A program made the translations under genes and the position numbers. From Nostoc foliaceum FACHB-393 (GTDB lineage: Bacteria > Cyanobacteriota > Cyanobacteriia > Cyanobacteriales > Nostocaceae), in NCBI RefSeq assembly GCF_014698505.1, contig NZ_JACJTD010000043.1, positions 1 to 61,470 on the forward strand: a stretch of 61,470 nucleotides of DNA. The letters are read 5' to 3'. This document shows, piece after piece, positions 35,812 through 44,843 of this stretch. The notes beneath the pieces are model-generated. The model was not told where the DNA came from. It saw nothing but the letters and a program-made list of their open reading frames with translations, and made no database searches. Within the stretch, counting starts at the first letter, position 1. Each line of letters begins with the position of its first letter.

Positions 35812-37800
35812 CTAAATAAATACTTCTTCAATACGTATTTGCCGCTTGATTTCCAAGCTTTTGAGATACTCTATCGGCTCTGATGGATTAAAAACTTTCC
35901 CATCAAATAAGTGAACAGGGTCATCTTCTCCGATATCGAGTAAGCCGAGTTCGCGGGCAGCAGCACCAAATATATCTGTGCGACAGACTCTTTCAATTAC
36001 CTCTACCCAGTTTTTTGGGAAGGGCGTTAAACCCCAACGTGCCATCTGAGTGGCCATCCACAAAATTTCAGTGCGATTGGGATAATTGGTTTGATTGAGA
36101 TAAAACTGGTTGTACGCTTTGAATTCTTGTGGTTCTGTACCGTCGCCGCGATCGTAGCGATCGACGAAACCAGGACGAACATATACAGGATCTATGTCTA
36201 AGTACTCAGGACGGCAGATTATTTCTAAAATTTCTTCCCGGTTGCGGAAATCGTCACAGTATTTACAAGCTTCTAACAGTGCTTTAAGCAGAGCAAGATA
36301 AGTTTCTGGATATTTCTGCGCCCAATCTTCCCGCACTCCTAAAACTTTTTTCGGCTGTCCTGACCAAATTTCCAAAGCTGTGGCGGCAACAAAGCCTAAG
36401 TCTTGATGAACAGCAATATAATTCCAAGGTTCTCCAGCACAGTAACCGTCAATATTTCCGGCTTTGAGTTGAGAAACCATTTCCATTGGTGGAATCACCG
36501 TTAAGCTGACATCTCTATCGGGATCGATGCCGCCAGCCGCCAGCCAATAACGCAGGATTAAGTTCACCATTGAACTAGAGTGAGCTACACCCAGAGTAAG
36601 AATTTGGTCTGGAGCAGCGTTAATTGCTGTTTTTAAGTCAGCCAGATTTCTGACACCTTGGCTATACAATCTTTTGCTTAAGGTGATGGCGTTCGCATTG
36701 CGAGAGATATTTAGGGCATTGATTATAGGAATTGGTTTTTTACCACCAGCACCCAAAGTTAGGGCTAAGGGCATTCCCGCCAACATTTGGGCTGCATCTA
36801 ATTTGCCAGTAACAACCCCTTGAGCTATTTCCTTCCAGCTATTTGCACGAGTGAGGGTGATATTTTCTAAACCGTACTGGGCAAAGAAGCCTTTTTCTTG
36901 AGCAACGATTAAAGGTGCAGCATCAGTCAGAGGCATAAAGCCAATTTCTAAATTGACTTTTTCTAAGCCGTTGCGGGATATGGCTACTGGTGCTGAAGTC
37001 TGCTGTGCTTTGCGTTTCTTAACCAGCTTTTGTTGGTTGAGGAAGTAAATCATTTCATTCCGCAGACTGTAATAGCTGGGATGTTTGACGACTTCCAAGC
37101 GTTGACGCGGGCGAGGGATTGGCACTTCGAGGATTTGCCCGATGTGAGCTTCTGGGCCATTAGTGAGCATGACGACGCGATCGCTCAACAAAAGCGCTTC
37201 ATCTACGTCGTGTGTCACCATCACGCAAGTAACGTTGTGTTCGTTGCAGATTTTCATCAGTTGTTCTTGCAAACTACCCCGTGTTAGGGCATCCAACGCT
37301 CCAAAGGGTTCGTCTAGCAGTAATAACTTGGGACGAGTTGCTAAGGCGCGAGCGATCGCTACCCGTTGTTTCATTCCCCCAGATAACTCGCTAGGACGTT
37401 TATTCACCGCCAGACGCAGCCCCACCATATCAATATGTTCTTCGATGATGCTTCTGCGATCGCCTTTGGGCTTATCCTTGTACACTTCATCCACAGCTAA
37501 GGCGATATTTTCCCGTACTGTTAACCAAGGCAGCAAAGAGTAGTTTTGAAACACAACCATCCGATCTGGACTGGGTTCTCTAACTTCTCGCCCTTCTAAA
37601 GTCACACCTCCAACACTTGCTCTATCTAAACCTGCAATGATGTTGAGCAAAGTAGATTTACCACAACCAGAATGTCCAATTAGAGAAACAAATTCCCCTT
37701 CTTGGATTTTCAATTCAATGTTTTTTAGAGCAATATATTTGCCGCCATTCGGAAGTTCAAATACACGGTCAATGTGGTCAACTTCAACAAAAGTAGTCAT
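35812..37800 (-). CDS. nrtC: Nitrate ABC transporter ATPase with fused substrate-binding-like domain, NrtC
   Basis: 662 residues. The N-terminal ABC ATPase (1-275) has Walker A GHSGCGKST, signature ELSGGMKQRVAIARALA and Walker B LLLLDEPFGALDA. The C-terminal 380 residues (from VNLEIGFMPLTDAAPLIVAQ) resemble the NrtA solute-binding protein. This C-terminal domain is known in cyanobacteria to mediate inhibition of nitrate uptake by ammonium. Both halves look intact. It follows nrtB by 55 bp on the minus strand. Confidence 0.96.
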   Translation of the reverse strand: MTTFVEVDHIDRVFELPNGGKYIALKNIELKIQEGEFVSLIGHSGCGKSTLLNIIAGLDRASVGGVTLEGREVREPSPDRMVVFQNYSLLPWLTVRENIALAVDEVYKDKPKGDRRSIIEEHIDMVGLRLAVNKRPSELSGGMKQRVAIARALATRPKLLLLDEPFGALDALTRGSLQEQLMKICNEHNVTCVMVTHDVDEALLLSDRVVMLTNGPEAHIGQILEVPIPRPRQRLEVVKHPSYYSLRNEMIYFLNQQKLVKKRKAQQTSAPVAISRNGLEKVNLEIGFMPLTDAAPLIVAQEKGFFAQYGLENITLTRANSWKEIAQGVVTGKLDAAQMLAGMPLALTLGAGGKKPIPIINALNISRNANAITLSKRLYSQGVRNLADLKTAINAAPDQILTLGVAHSSSMVNLILRYWLAAGGIDPDRDVSLTVIPPMEMVSQLKAGNIDGYCAGEPWNYIAVHQDLGFVAATALEIWSGQPKKVLGVREDWAQKYPETYLALLKALLEACKYCDDFRNREEILEIICRPEYLDIDPVYVRPGFVDRYDRGDGTEPQEFKAYNQFYLNQTNYPNRTEILWMATQMARWGLTPFPKNWVEVIERVCRTDIFGAAARELGLLDIGEDDPVHLFDGKVFNPSEPIEYLKSLEIKRQIRIEEVFI

Positions 37801-37855
37801 TTGTTAATTCGTAATTCGTAATTCGTAATTGAGGAAGTAACTTATTTCCTATTCC

Positions 37856-38689
37856 CTAGTCTGGTACAACTTTGCTGGCTATAAAGCCAACCATTCTATC
37901 TAGGATCAATCCGACCAAACCAACATAAATTAGTGCGAGGATAATTTCACTTAAGTTAGTTTCTGTGGTTGTGTTGTAAGCATCCCAAATAAATGAGCCA
38001 ATTCCCACGCCGCCGACTAACATCTCTGCTGCAACGATTGCTAGCCAAGATAAACCAATGCCAATGCGTAACCCTGTGAATATATAAGGAACAGTGGCAG
38101 GAAACACAACTTTTAGGAAATACTTTAATCCTTTCAAACGTAAAACTCTAGCTACGTTTACATAGTCTTGAGGAATTTGTTGTACGCCCACCGTGGTGTT
38201 GATCACAATCGGCCAAATCGATGTAATGAAAATCACGAAAATAGCTGAAGGATTCGCTTGTTGAAATGCTGCCAGAGAAATTGGTAGCCATGCTAGAGGC
38301 GGTACAGTCCGCAACACTTGGAAAATAGGATCTACGGCATTATAAAGTAACTTATTAGCACCAATGAAAATCCCCAATATAATGCCAACTATTGCTGCTA
38401 GGGAAAAACCTAAAGCAACTCTTCCTAAACTACTAAGTATCTGCCAGCCCAAGCCTTTATCACTTTCACCATTATCGAAAAATGGATCAATGATAAAAGG
38501 GTTCCAAGTTTCTGAAAATGTTTCTATTGGGCCCGGCAAACCGAAGTTAGGAGTTAAACAAACTAGTTGCCAAATCACTAGGAAAATACCTAATGCTACC
38601 AGTGGCGGCACAATTTTTTGCGAAACTAATTTATTGAAATTTTTGCGGTTATTTTTTCTGAGAGTGCGACTTCCAAGGATAGCTGCCAT
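37856..38689 (-). CDS. nrtB: Nitrate ABC transporter permease NrtB
   Basis: 277 residues with about six transmembrane helices, starting at PLVALGIFLVIWQLVCL. The permease EAA-type loop is VARVLRLKGLKYFLKVVFPA (about residue 180), which contacts the NrtC/NrtD ATPases. It forms the membrane channel of the nitrate/nitrite importer. The start ATG is preceded by AAGGTA. A gap of 287 bp separates it from nrtA and holds the same hairpin element as the nirA-nrtA gap. Confidence 0.95.
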   Translation of the reverse strand: MAAILGSRTLRKNNRKNFNKLVSQKIVPPLVALGIFLVIWQLVCLTPNFGLPGPIETFSETWNPFIIDPFFDNGESDKGLGWQILSSLGRVALGFSLAAIVGIILGIFIGANKLLYNAVDPIFQVLRTVPPLAWLPISLAAFQQANPSAIFVIFITSIWPIVINTTVGVQQIPQDYVNVARVLRLKGLKYFLKVVFPATVPYIFTGLRIGIGLSWLAIVAAEMLVGGVGIGSFIWDAYNTTTETNLSEIILALIYVGLVGLILDRMVGFIASKVVPD

Positions 38690-38721
38690 TACCTTCTTTC
38701 TCCAATTGCCTTTATGTAGTC

Positions 38722-38770
38722 AAGCGTAAAAAATAAAGTTTGTAGTAAGGACTTCAGTCCTAAAAAACCT
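38722..38770. repeat. Intercistronic hairpin element between nrtA and nrtB
   Basis: The palindrome AGGACTTCAGTCCT (38748-38761) sits in a longer block AAAGTTTGTAGTAAGGACT that closely matches the block around 40376-40389 on the other side of nrtA. The remainder of the 287-bp nrtA-nrtB gap shows no gene. Confidence 0.6.
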
Positions 38771-38976
38771 TGCTATTAACCAATACAGTTCAGTTAAGCA
38801 TTTCTTTCTTCCCTTTTTTCTCTTCCTTTGCGCCCTTTGCGTTCTTTGCGGTTCGTTAAATTAACTTTGTTTGACAAAGAGTTAAGCCTGAACTGAACCT
38901 TATTGTGCTATTAGCGATTTATCACTCACTAATAACTATAATTTTGTTGGATGCTTGATTGTGCCTAAACACTCAA

Positions 38977-40299
38977 TCAAACTTTCTTGATTTTTAAACT
39001 TTGCAAATATTCTTCTGGCTTCTCTGGGTCAAATTTCACCCCATCAAAGAAAGTCTCAACTCCACGAGAAGTACTCTTAGGAATTTCAGAATCAGCAACA
39101 CCAATAGCTTTAGCTGCTTTTTTCCACAAATCTTCTTTATTTACTTGATTAACTATTTCTTGAACCTTAATATCTTTTGGCAAATAGCCCCAGCGAATTT
39201 CTTCTGTTAAAAACCAAATATCGTGACTTTTGAAAGGATAGGAAGCATTATCTACCCAGAATTTCATCGGATGTGAAAAGTTTTGCTCAGTCCGTCCATC
39301 GCCGAAGTCAATATTGCCTTTAGACCTTTCTAAAATATCTGTAACAGCAACGTTAAAGTATTTACGATCAGAACAGATTTTGCACATCTCCTCTTTATTT
39401 TCGGCGCGATCGCACCATTGTTGAGCTTCCAAAACTGCCATCAACAATGCCTGTGCAGCATTAGGATTTTGATCAACCCAATCTTTCCGCATTGCAAAAG
39501 CTTTTTCTGGGTGATCTTTCCACAACTCGCCTGTAACTAAAGCCGAATAACCTAATTTTTGGTTGACCAATTGAGCGTTCCAAGGCTCTCCCACACAGAA
39601 AGAATCGATGGTGCTGACTTTCATATTTGCCACCATTTGCGGTGGTGGTACAGGTGATAAAACCACATCTTGATCTGGATTAATACCACCAGCCGCTAGC
39701 CAATAGCGCATCCATAAATCATGAGTGCCGCCAGGAAAGGTCATACCAAATTTCAAGGCTTTTTGCTCGGCTTTGGCAAGATTCGCAGCTTCTTTCAGCG
39801 CCTTACTTTCTAATTTTACATTCAGGTTTTTAAATTTATTTGCAACAGAAATAGCCTGACCATTAGTATTTAATCTTGCCAAAAGATACATTGGCACTTT
39901 ATCGTTGATGGTCATCAAATAAGGCATGGGGCTGAGGATGTGTGCGCCATCAATACCACCGCCAGAGGAGCCGATTTTTAAATTATCACGGGTGACAGGC
40001 CAAGATTTTTGTTTGATCACCTCAACATCAGTCATACCGTATTTGGCAAAGAAACCCTTTTCTTTAGCAATAATTAGGGGAGCAGCATCAGTTAGAGCAA
40101 TGAATCCTAATTTGGCTTTGGTTGTTTCTACCTTTGGCGCATTCGCTACTGTAGAGACATTGGCAGCCGGAGCCGCAGAGGGTGCATTACCACCTGTTGA
40201 GGCTGTATTGCTACCGGAAGAACAACCATGAGCCAGGATCGAAGCTGCCGCCGCAGTAGTGGTGGTTAAAATAAATTTTCTGCGCGAAATATTTTTCAT
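38977..40299 (-). CDS. nrtA: Nitrate/nitrite-binding lipoprotein NrtA
   Basis: About 440 residues. It is the periplasmic, lipid-anchored receptor for the NrtBCD importer. A twin-arginine-like SRRKFIL precedes a hydrophobic stretch and a lipobox ILAHGCSS, so it is exported and lipidated at the cysteine. The binding fold opens TKAKLGFIALTDAAPLIIAK and includes PGGTHDLWMRYWLAAGGINP. ATG at 40299 is preferred because AAGGAAAA lies directly before it; an in-frame ATG at 40320 would add seven residues. It is flanked on both sides by the same hairpin-bearing intercistronic repeat. Confidence 0.95.
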   Translation of the reverse strand: MKNISRRKFILTTTTAAAASILAHGCSSGSNTASTGGNAPSAAPAANVSTVANAPKVETTKAKLGFIALTDAAPLIIAKEKGFFAKYGMTDVEVIKQKSWPVTRDNLKIGSSGGGIDGAHILSPMPYLMTINDKVPMYLLARLNTNGQAISVANKFKNLNVKLESKALKEAANLAKAEQKALKFGMTFPGGTHDLWMRYWLAAGGINPDQDVVLSPVPPPQMVANMKVSTIDSFCVGEPWNAQLVNQKLGYSALVTGELWKDHPEKAFAMRKDWVDQNPNAAQALLMAVLEAQQWCDRAENKEEMCKICSDRKYFNVAVTDILERSKGNIDFGDGRTEQNFSHPMKFWVDNASYPFKSHDIWFLTEEIRWGYLPKDIKVQEIVNQVNKEDLWKKAAKAIGVADSEIPKSTSRGVETFFDGVKFDPEKPEEYLQSLKIKKV

Positions 40300-40344
40300 T
40301 TTTCCTTGATTTTTTGTCATTTGTTAAGCACTAGCAATTAAGTA

Positions 40345-40408
40345 GCAAGGCGTAAATAAATTAAAGTTTGTAGTGAGGACTTTAGTCCTAATAATTCTTG
40401 CTCACTAC
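40345..40408. repeat. Intercistronic hairpin element between nirA and nrtA
   Basis: Outer arms GTAGTGAG (40370-40377) and CTCACTAC (40401-40408) enclose the palindrome AGGACTTTAGTCCT (40376-40389). The core and upstream flank are shared with the element at 38722-38770. Confidence 0.65.
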
Positions 40409-40451
40409 GAACTAGGATTTTATTTCCTGTTTAATGATCCCTACCTACTAA

Positions 40452-42035
40452 CTAACTGTTAATTACTAAAGCTTCTTGTTTGAGTTTTGCCCCAAAGTTT
40501 TTGATTAGTAATTCTTGCAATATTGGCTGCAAATCTTCGCATGGTATGCCTTTAATAATGCAAGTTCCTAAATGGGCATCTTTGCCAACTTTGCCGCCCA
40601 TATATATGTCAACACCTTCCAAGGTTTTGCCATTTTTGCGAGTTTTAGTTCCCATCAAGCCAATGTCTGCAACTTGGGGTTGTCCGCAAGAGTTGGGGCA
40701 TCCTGTCCAGTGAATTCGCACTGGTTTGGTGAAGGTTAAGTCTTCTTCTAAGGCTTTAATCATTTCCAGGGCGCGGTTTTTGGTTTCGATGAGGGCAAAG
40801 TTGCAAAATTGTGCGCCTGTGCAAGATACTAGCGATCGCGTCAGCAAACCTGGATCAATAGAAAACCTTTCCAGCAACGGTTCTGTTAAAAATGTTGCTA
40901 AACGCGAATCAGAAATGTTGGGGATAACGATGTTTTGCTCAACTGTAAAGCGGATTTCGCTACTGCCGTAAACTTCCGCTAGCCGGGCTATTTCAAACAT
41001 ATCTTCCGCATACAGCCTACCGACGGGAATGTGCAAGCCTGCGTAATTTAATCCTGGTTGTTTTTGTTTATATACCCCGATATGGTCGCGTTTTTCCCAG
41101 TCGATTTCGTCTTTTGCTGCTGCGGGTAATAATGATTTACCCAAACGGCTTTCTACTTCTGCTCGAAACTTTTCTAAACCCCATTCATCAATTAGCCACA
41201 TCAGGCGTGATTTTTGCCGATTAGCACGCGGCCCATGATCACGAAAGACTTCCAAAACCGCTCTACATACAGCTACCACATCTTCTGGAAGTACCCAAGC
41301 ATTCAGAGGAATCGCCGCCTCACAACGTTTAGCTGAGAAAAAGCCACCTACGAGGATGTTAAAACCGAATATTGGTGCTTGCGAAAATTCTTGCTCTGTC
41401 CCTTCCTGAAATGCTGGAACAAAGGCTAAATCGTTAATTTCAGCGTGAACTGAATTGTCTCTTCCACCTGCGATCGCAATATTAAACTTCCGTGGTAAGT
41501 TGCTAAACTCTGGGTTCCCTTCGCCTTTGTTGGTGAGCATATCTTGAATTTGCTGTACCAACTCTCGTGTGTCATACAACTCATCTGCATCCAACCCCGC
41601 CACAGGATCGCCTGTGATATTGCGGACGTTATCCATCCCTGATTGGATAGTGGTTAAACCAACTGCGTGAAATCTATTAAAGATATCTGGTAAATCTTCA
41701 ATTCTGATCCCCCGTAATTGGATATTCTGTCTCGTAGTAATGTCAGCACAGCCATCATCACCGTAACGCTGCACTACTTGGGCTAAAACACGTATCTGAC
41801 TGCTGGTGAGAATACCGTTGGGCATCCGCAACCGCATCATAAACTTACCTGGGGTGACTGGGCGAAAAAACACACCCACCCATTTGAGTCGATGATCCCG
41901 ATCGATTTCGTCCATTGCTTCCCAGCCCAAGGCAGCAAATTTCTCTATCTCACCCCTGATGGCGAGTCCATCTTTTTGCGCCTTGAATTTCTCGAACTTA
42001 TTGAGGCTGGTAGTGGTAGTTGCTGTGTCTGTCAT
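40452..42035 (-). CDS. nirA: Ferredoxin-nitrite reductase
   Basis: About 527 residues. It reduces nitrite to ammonium using ferredoxin, a siroheme and a 4Fe-4S cluster. The cluster/siroheme cysteines are in SCTGAQFCNFALIETK and GCPNSCGQPQVADIG. The sulfite/nitrite reductase ferredoxin-like half-domains (RMPNGILTSSQIRVLAQVV; GLHIPVGRLYAEDMFEIA) are complete. ATG at 42035 (MTDTATTTTSLNKFEKF) is chosen over an upstream ATG at 42092, since residues before it look unrelated to the family. It is the first gene of the operon nirA-nrtABCD-nrtP-narB. Confidence 0.96.
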   Translation of the reverse strand: MTDTATTTTSLNKFEKFKAQKDGLAIRGEIEKFAALGWEAMDEIDRDHRLKWVGVFFRPVTPGKFMMRLRMPNGILTSSQIRVLAQVVQRYGDDGCADITTRQNIQLRGIRIEDLPDIFNRFHAVGLTTIQSGMDNVRNITGDPVAGLDADELYDTRELVQQIQDMLTNKGEGNPEFSNLPRKFNIAIAGGRDNSVHAEINDLAFVPAFQEGTEQEFSQAPIFGFNILVGGFFSAKRCEAAIPLNAWVLPEDVVAVCRAVLEVFRDHGPRANRQKSRLMWLIDEWGLEKFRAEVESRLGKSLLPAAAKDEIDWEKRDHIGVYKQKQPGLNYAGLHIPVGRLYAEDMFEIARLAEVYGSSEIRFTVEQNIVIPNISDSRLATFLTEPLLERFSIDPGLLTRSLVSCTGAQFCNFALIETKNRALEMIKALEEDLTFTKPVRIHWTGCPNSCGQPQVADIGLMGTKTRKNGKTLEGVDIYMGGKVGKDAHLGTCIIKGIPCEDLQPILQELLIKNFGAKLKQEALVINS

Positions 42036-42296
42036 GATCTGACTCTCAATGAAAATTACTGAATATGCTGATAATTGCTCAATATCAATCAAGCCGTAGT
42101 TTCATCAGGTGTTGTATCTACGAGGATGAGGGAATAAAAACTTAATATTTGCTTACGGTTGATTATTTTTACTTAAGAACATTCCAAGGCTAAACTCCAA
42201 ATCCGTGATTAGTTAAGAAAAACTTGTCGCCATTTACATCTTGGAAATTTGTCAAGCAGGTTTAAAGAGTGTTTATGTAACAATTTCGATACTCAT

Positions 42297-42338
42297 AAGT
42301 TAAAGGCAGATTTATGTTAAAATCGTATAAATTGTTAC
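42297..42338 (-). promoter_or_regulatory. NtcA-activated promoter of the nir operon
   Basis: On the minus strand, GTAACAATTTATAC (42338-42325) is a perfect GTA-N8-TAC NtcA site. It is followed by exactly 22 bp and the -10 box TAACTT (42302-42297), which fits TA-N3-T. This is the canonical class II NtcA promoter geometry. The transcript would start near 42290, giving a leader of about 255 nt before nirA. A second, imperfect palindrome (GTA-N10-TAC) overlaps the predicted start at 42277-42292. Confidence 0.85.
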
Positions 42339-42533
42339 GGTTTTTTGGTAAAATTGCTGAAAATGAATAAATAAGATGCATTTTTTGCATCAAAGCCAGC
42401 CAATGTCCCACGCAAACCGCTTAATGATGAGTATTTGAAATGATCGAAGGGATTTTGGATTGCCATAGAGCAATTCTGAATCCAAAATTGAGTGGCAGAT
42501 ATTAGCTAAAACTTAGATATTATTTCAGCAGCT

Positions 42534-42947
42534 ATGAAACGTCGTGATTTTATTAATTGGGTAGGTTTGGGTGGGATAGCAAGTTCCCTACCTATAGCGC
42601 TCGCAGCTTGTTCTTCTGGGACAACTTCAGCAACTGGAGATTGGCAAACAGTAGGAACTTCGGCAGAATTAGATAAAACAGGTCAATTGCTGGCGAAAAA
42701 CTCACCTGCTGGGCCTGTGTTGGTAGTCGGTACATCTAAAAATGCAAATCTGACTGCTGTAAACCCTACCTGTCCTCACGCAAATTGCACCGTAGCATGG
42801 CAAGCTGAAGCAAAAAAATTCGCCTGTCCCTGTCATGGTTCGGAATTTGGCATTGATGGTAAAGTGCAAAAAGGCCCTGCGACAGAAGCGCTTAAAACTT
42901 ACGCCGCCAAAATTGAGGGCAATTCAGTTGTAGTCAAGCCAAGTTAA
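42534..42947 (+). CDS. Rieske [2Fe-2S] protein with Tat/lipoprotein signal
   Basis: 137 residues. The twin-arginine MKRRDFINWVGLGG and the lipobox ALAACSSG indicate export as a folded, lipid-anchored periplasmic protein. The Rieske cluster motifs are CPHANC and CPCHGSEFG, with the usual two Cys and two His. It resembles small PetC-type Rieske proteins but lacks the membrane anchor and length of the cytochrome b6f subunit, so it is probably an accessory electron carrier. It is divergent from nirA, and the shared gap contains the NtcA site, although the -10 geometry on this strand does not fit NtcA activation. The partner is unknown. Confidence 0.88.
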   Translation: MKRRDFINWVGLGGIASSLPIALAACSSGTTSATGDWQTVGTSAELDKTGQLLAKNSPAGPVLVVGTSKNANLTAVNPTCPHANCTVAWQAEAKKFACPCHGSEFGIDGKVQKGPATEALKTYAAKIEGNSVVVKPS

Positions 42948-43164
42948 AATAATTCGTAATTCATAATGGGCTTCGCCCCGCTACGCTAACGTAATTCGTA
43001 ATTCGTAATTTTTAATATGCACTTTAGTGCTTAAATCAGAGATGAAGCAGCTGTTCAAAATTTGTATAATGATGTACTAAAATGCAGAGTAAGGGCAGTT
43101 AAAAGCAGCGATTTATTTACGAATTTGTACTTTTATTGTATTCATATAATTCACAATTCAGGGT

Positions 43165-44463
43165 ATGGTGAGTAATATCAATCAGCTTTTAGTGCAAGCC
43201 CAAACAGCACATGATATGGCTGATTGGTCATCACTCATTCAATATTTACAACAATTAATTTTAGGGACAGATTCGGAACATCTAGAGATAGTTAAAAATC
43301 AAGAATATCTGCTGACATTAGCATTTTCAATGTTAGAGATGGGGGATTTTCAACAGCGCTGGGAAATGACCAAGATGTTGACTCACTTGGGGAATATTGC
43401 CATCCCACCACTCATTGAGATATTAGAAGATGAAGACGCAGAAGAAGAATTGCGTTGGTATGCAGCACGGACTTTAGGCGAATTTCAGCACCCAGATGCG
43501 ATCGCACCCTTAGTTGAATTATTGAAAACCGATGAGGATGAAGAAATTAAAGCGATCGCAGCTACAGCACTAGGGCAAATGGGTACTGTTGCGATCGCTG
43601 CACTCTCTGAACTTTTATTAGATGAAGATACAAGGCTTTTAGCAGTGCGATCGCTTTCCTATATTCCCCAAACGGAAACCATCACACCGTTATTGAGTGT
43701 AGTGCAAGATTCACAAGCAATAATCCGCACTGCTGCAGTTGAAGCCCTCAGCAGTTTTCATGACGAACGTGTGCCACCAGTATTGTTAATCGCCTTGGAT
43801 GATATAGCTGCCACCGTTAGGCGTGCAGCAGTGCTTGGTTTAGGTTTTCGCCCCGACTTACGCGAAGCATTAGATTTGGTGACAAGACTGCAACCCAAGC
43901 TTTACGACTTTAATCTTGATGTTTGTTGTGCAGCCGCAGTTTCCCTTTCCCGGATGGGTTGTGATGATGCAGCCCAGCAATTATTTAAGGTGTTAATATC
44001 ACCTCATACACCGCTACCACTGCAATTAGAAACCATCCGCGCTTTGGTTTGGGTGGGGACACCATCGAGTTTGGAATATTTGCAAACAGTATTTAATCAA
44101 ATCACTTCAGAGACACTTTGGCAAGAAGTTGTTACAGTTTTGGGGCGTGTGCAAAAGCCGCAAACTACACCAGCTGTAGAAATATTATTGCAAATACTGC
44201 GATCGCAGCATCCAGCCACAGAAACTGCTAGCTTTAAAAGTGCGATCGCTTTATCCTTAGGGCAGTTAGGCGAAATGCAAGCTATTGAACCATTGATTTC
44301 GCTGCTAGCTGATCCTAATGCATCGGTGAGACTACATGCGATCGCTGCACTGAAAAATCTGGATAGTGAAGCCACATATCAACAATTGCAGCAGTTAGCA
44401 AATAACACCGCACTCACACCAGATTTACAACAAGGAATAGCGATCGCTTTGTCTGAGTGGTAA
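43165..44463 (+). CDS. HEAT-repeat protein
   Basis: 432 residues of HEAT/PBS-lyase-like repeats. From about residue 85, units such as IPPLIEILEDEDAEEELRWY, AIAPLVELLKTDEDEEIKAI and AIEPLISLLADPNASVRLHA recur about every 30 residues. The first 80 residues are a separate helical cap. Such proteins are scaffolds or, in cyanobacteria, phycobilin lyases and assembly factors; no lyase-specific residue is recognisable to me. It lies near the nir operon but on the opposite strand, downstream of the Rieske gene, so a role in nitrogen assimilation is only a guess. Confidence 0.85.
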   Translation: MVSNINQLLVQAQTAHDMADWSSLIQYLQQLILGTDSEHLEIVKNQEYLLTLAFSMLEMGDFQQRWEMTKMLTHLGNIAIPPLIEILEDEDAEEELRWYAARTLGEFQHPDAIAPLVELLKTDEDEEIKAIAATALGQMGTVAIAALSELLLDEDTRLLAVRSLSYIPQTETITPLLSVVQDSQAIIRTAAVEALSSFHDERVPPVLLIALDDIAATVRRAAVLGLGFRPDLREALDLVTRLQPKLYDFNLDVCCAAAVSLSRMGCDDAAQQLFKVLISPHTPLPLQLETIRALVWVGTPSSLEYLQTVFNQITSETLWQEVVTVLGRVQKPQTTPAVEILLQILRSQHPATETASFKSAIALSLGQLGEMQAIEPLISLLADPNASVRLHAIAALKNLDSEATYQQLQQLANNTALTPDLQQGIAIALSEW

Positions 44464-44601
44464 TTTTTCTCAATGGCCGCATTGATGTGCATCAAAATAA
44501 TTCATATTTATTAATAATTTGTCACGGAAGTATAGGGGTTTTTTGAGTGCCTGCGATCGCTTCCACAAATATTAAGAAAGATCAGGCAGGAGGGAAGAAG
44601 A

Positions 44602-44634
44602 TTTTAGCCCAATAAGCTTGGGTTAAGGCTAAAA
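44602..44634 (+). terminator. Hairpin after the HEAT-repeat gene
   Basis: TTTTAGCC (44602-44609) pairs with GGCTAAAA (44627-44634), with CCAA/TTGG pairing inside. It lies about 140 bp after the HEAT stop. A third related segment, GGTTTTAGCC, follows at 44651 and could compete. The rest of the 380-bp convergent gap to the DsbA gene appears empty. Confidence 0.5.
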
Positions 44635-44843
44635 ACTAAAACTGGCGTATTGGGTTTTAGCCTAGTTTATCTTTCTGTACCTAGTTTGGTTTTAGGGATT
44701 TCCAACAAATGAATTATCCAATTTTGTGGGGTATTTTTTATTTGGAAGTCCCTGATTGTGCCGACTTACTTCATTCACCTGCAAACTACTATATCTATCA
44801 ATAAATTTAGTTACTCTGTACACACAATTATGAATTATTCTGG

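Noticed and set aside
35428..35815. Open frames on both strands over the nrtC-nrtD gap (MEFRGSL and INEPLNS repeats)
   Set aside because: Both arise because the repeat unit is 21 bp with no stop; two overlapping genes on opposite strands of a pure repeat are not credible without protein evidence.
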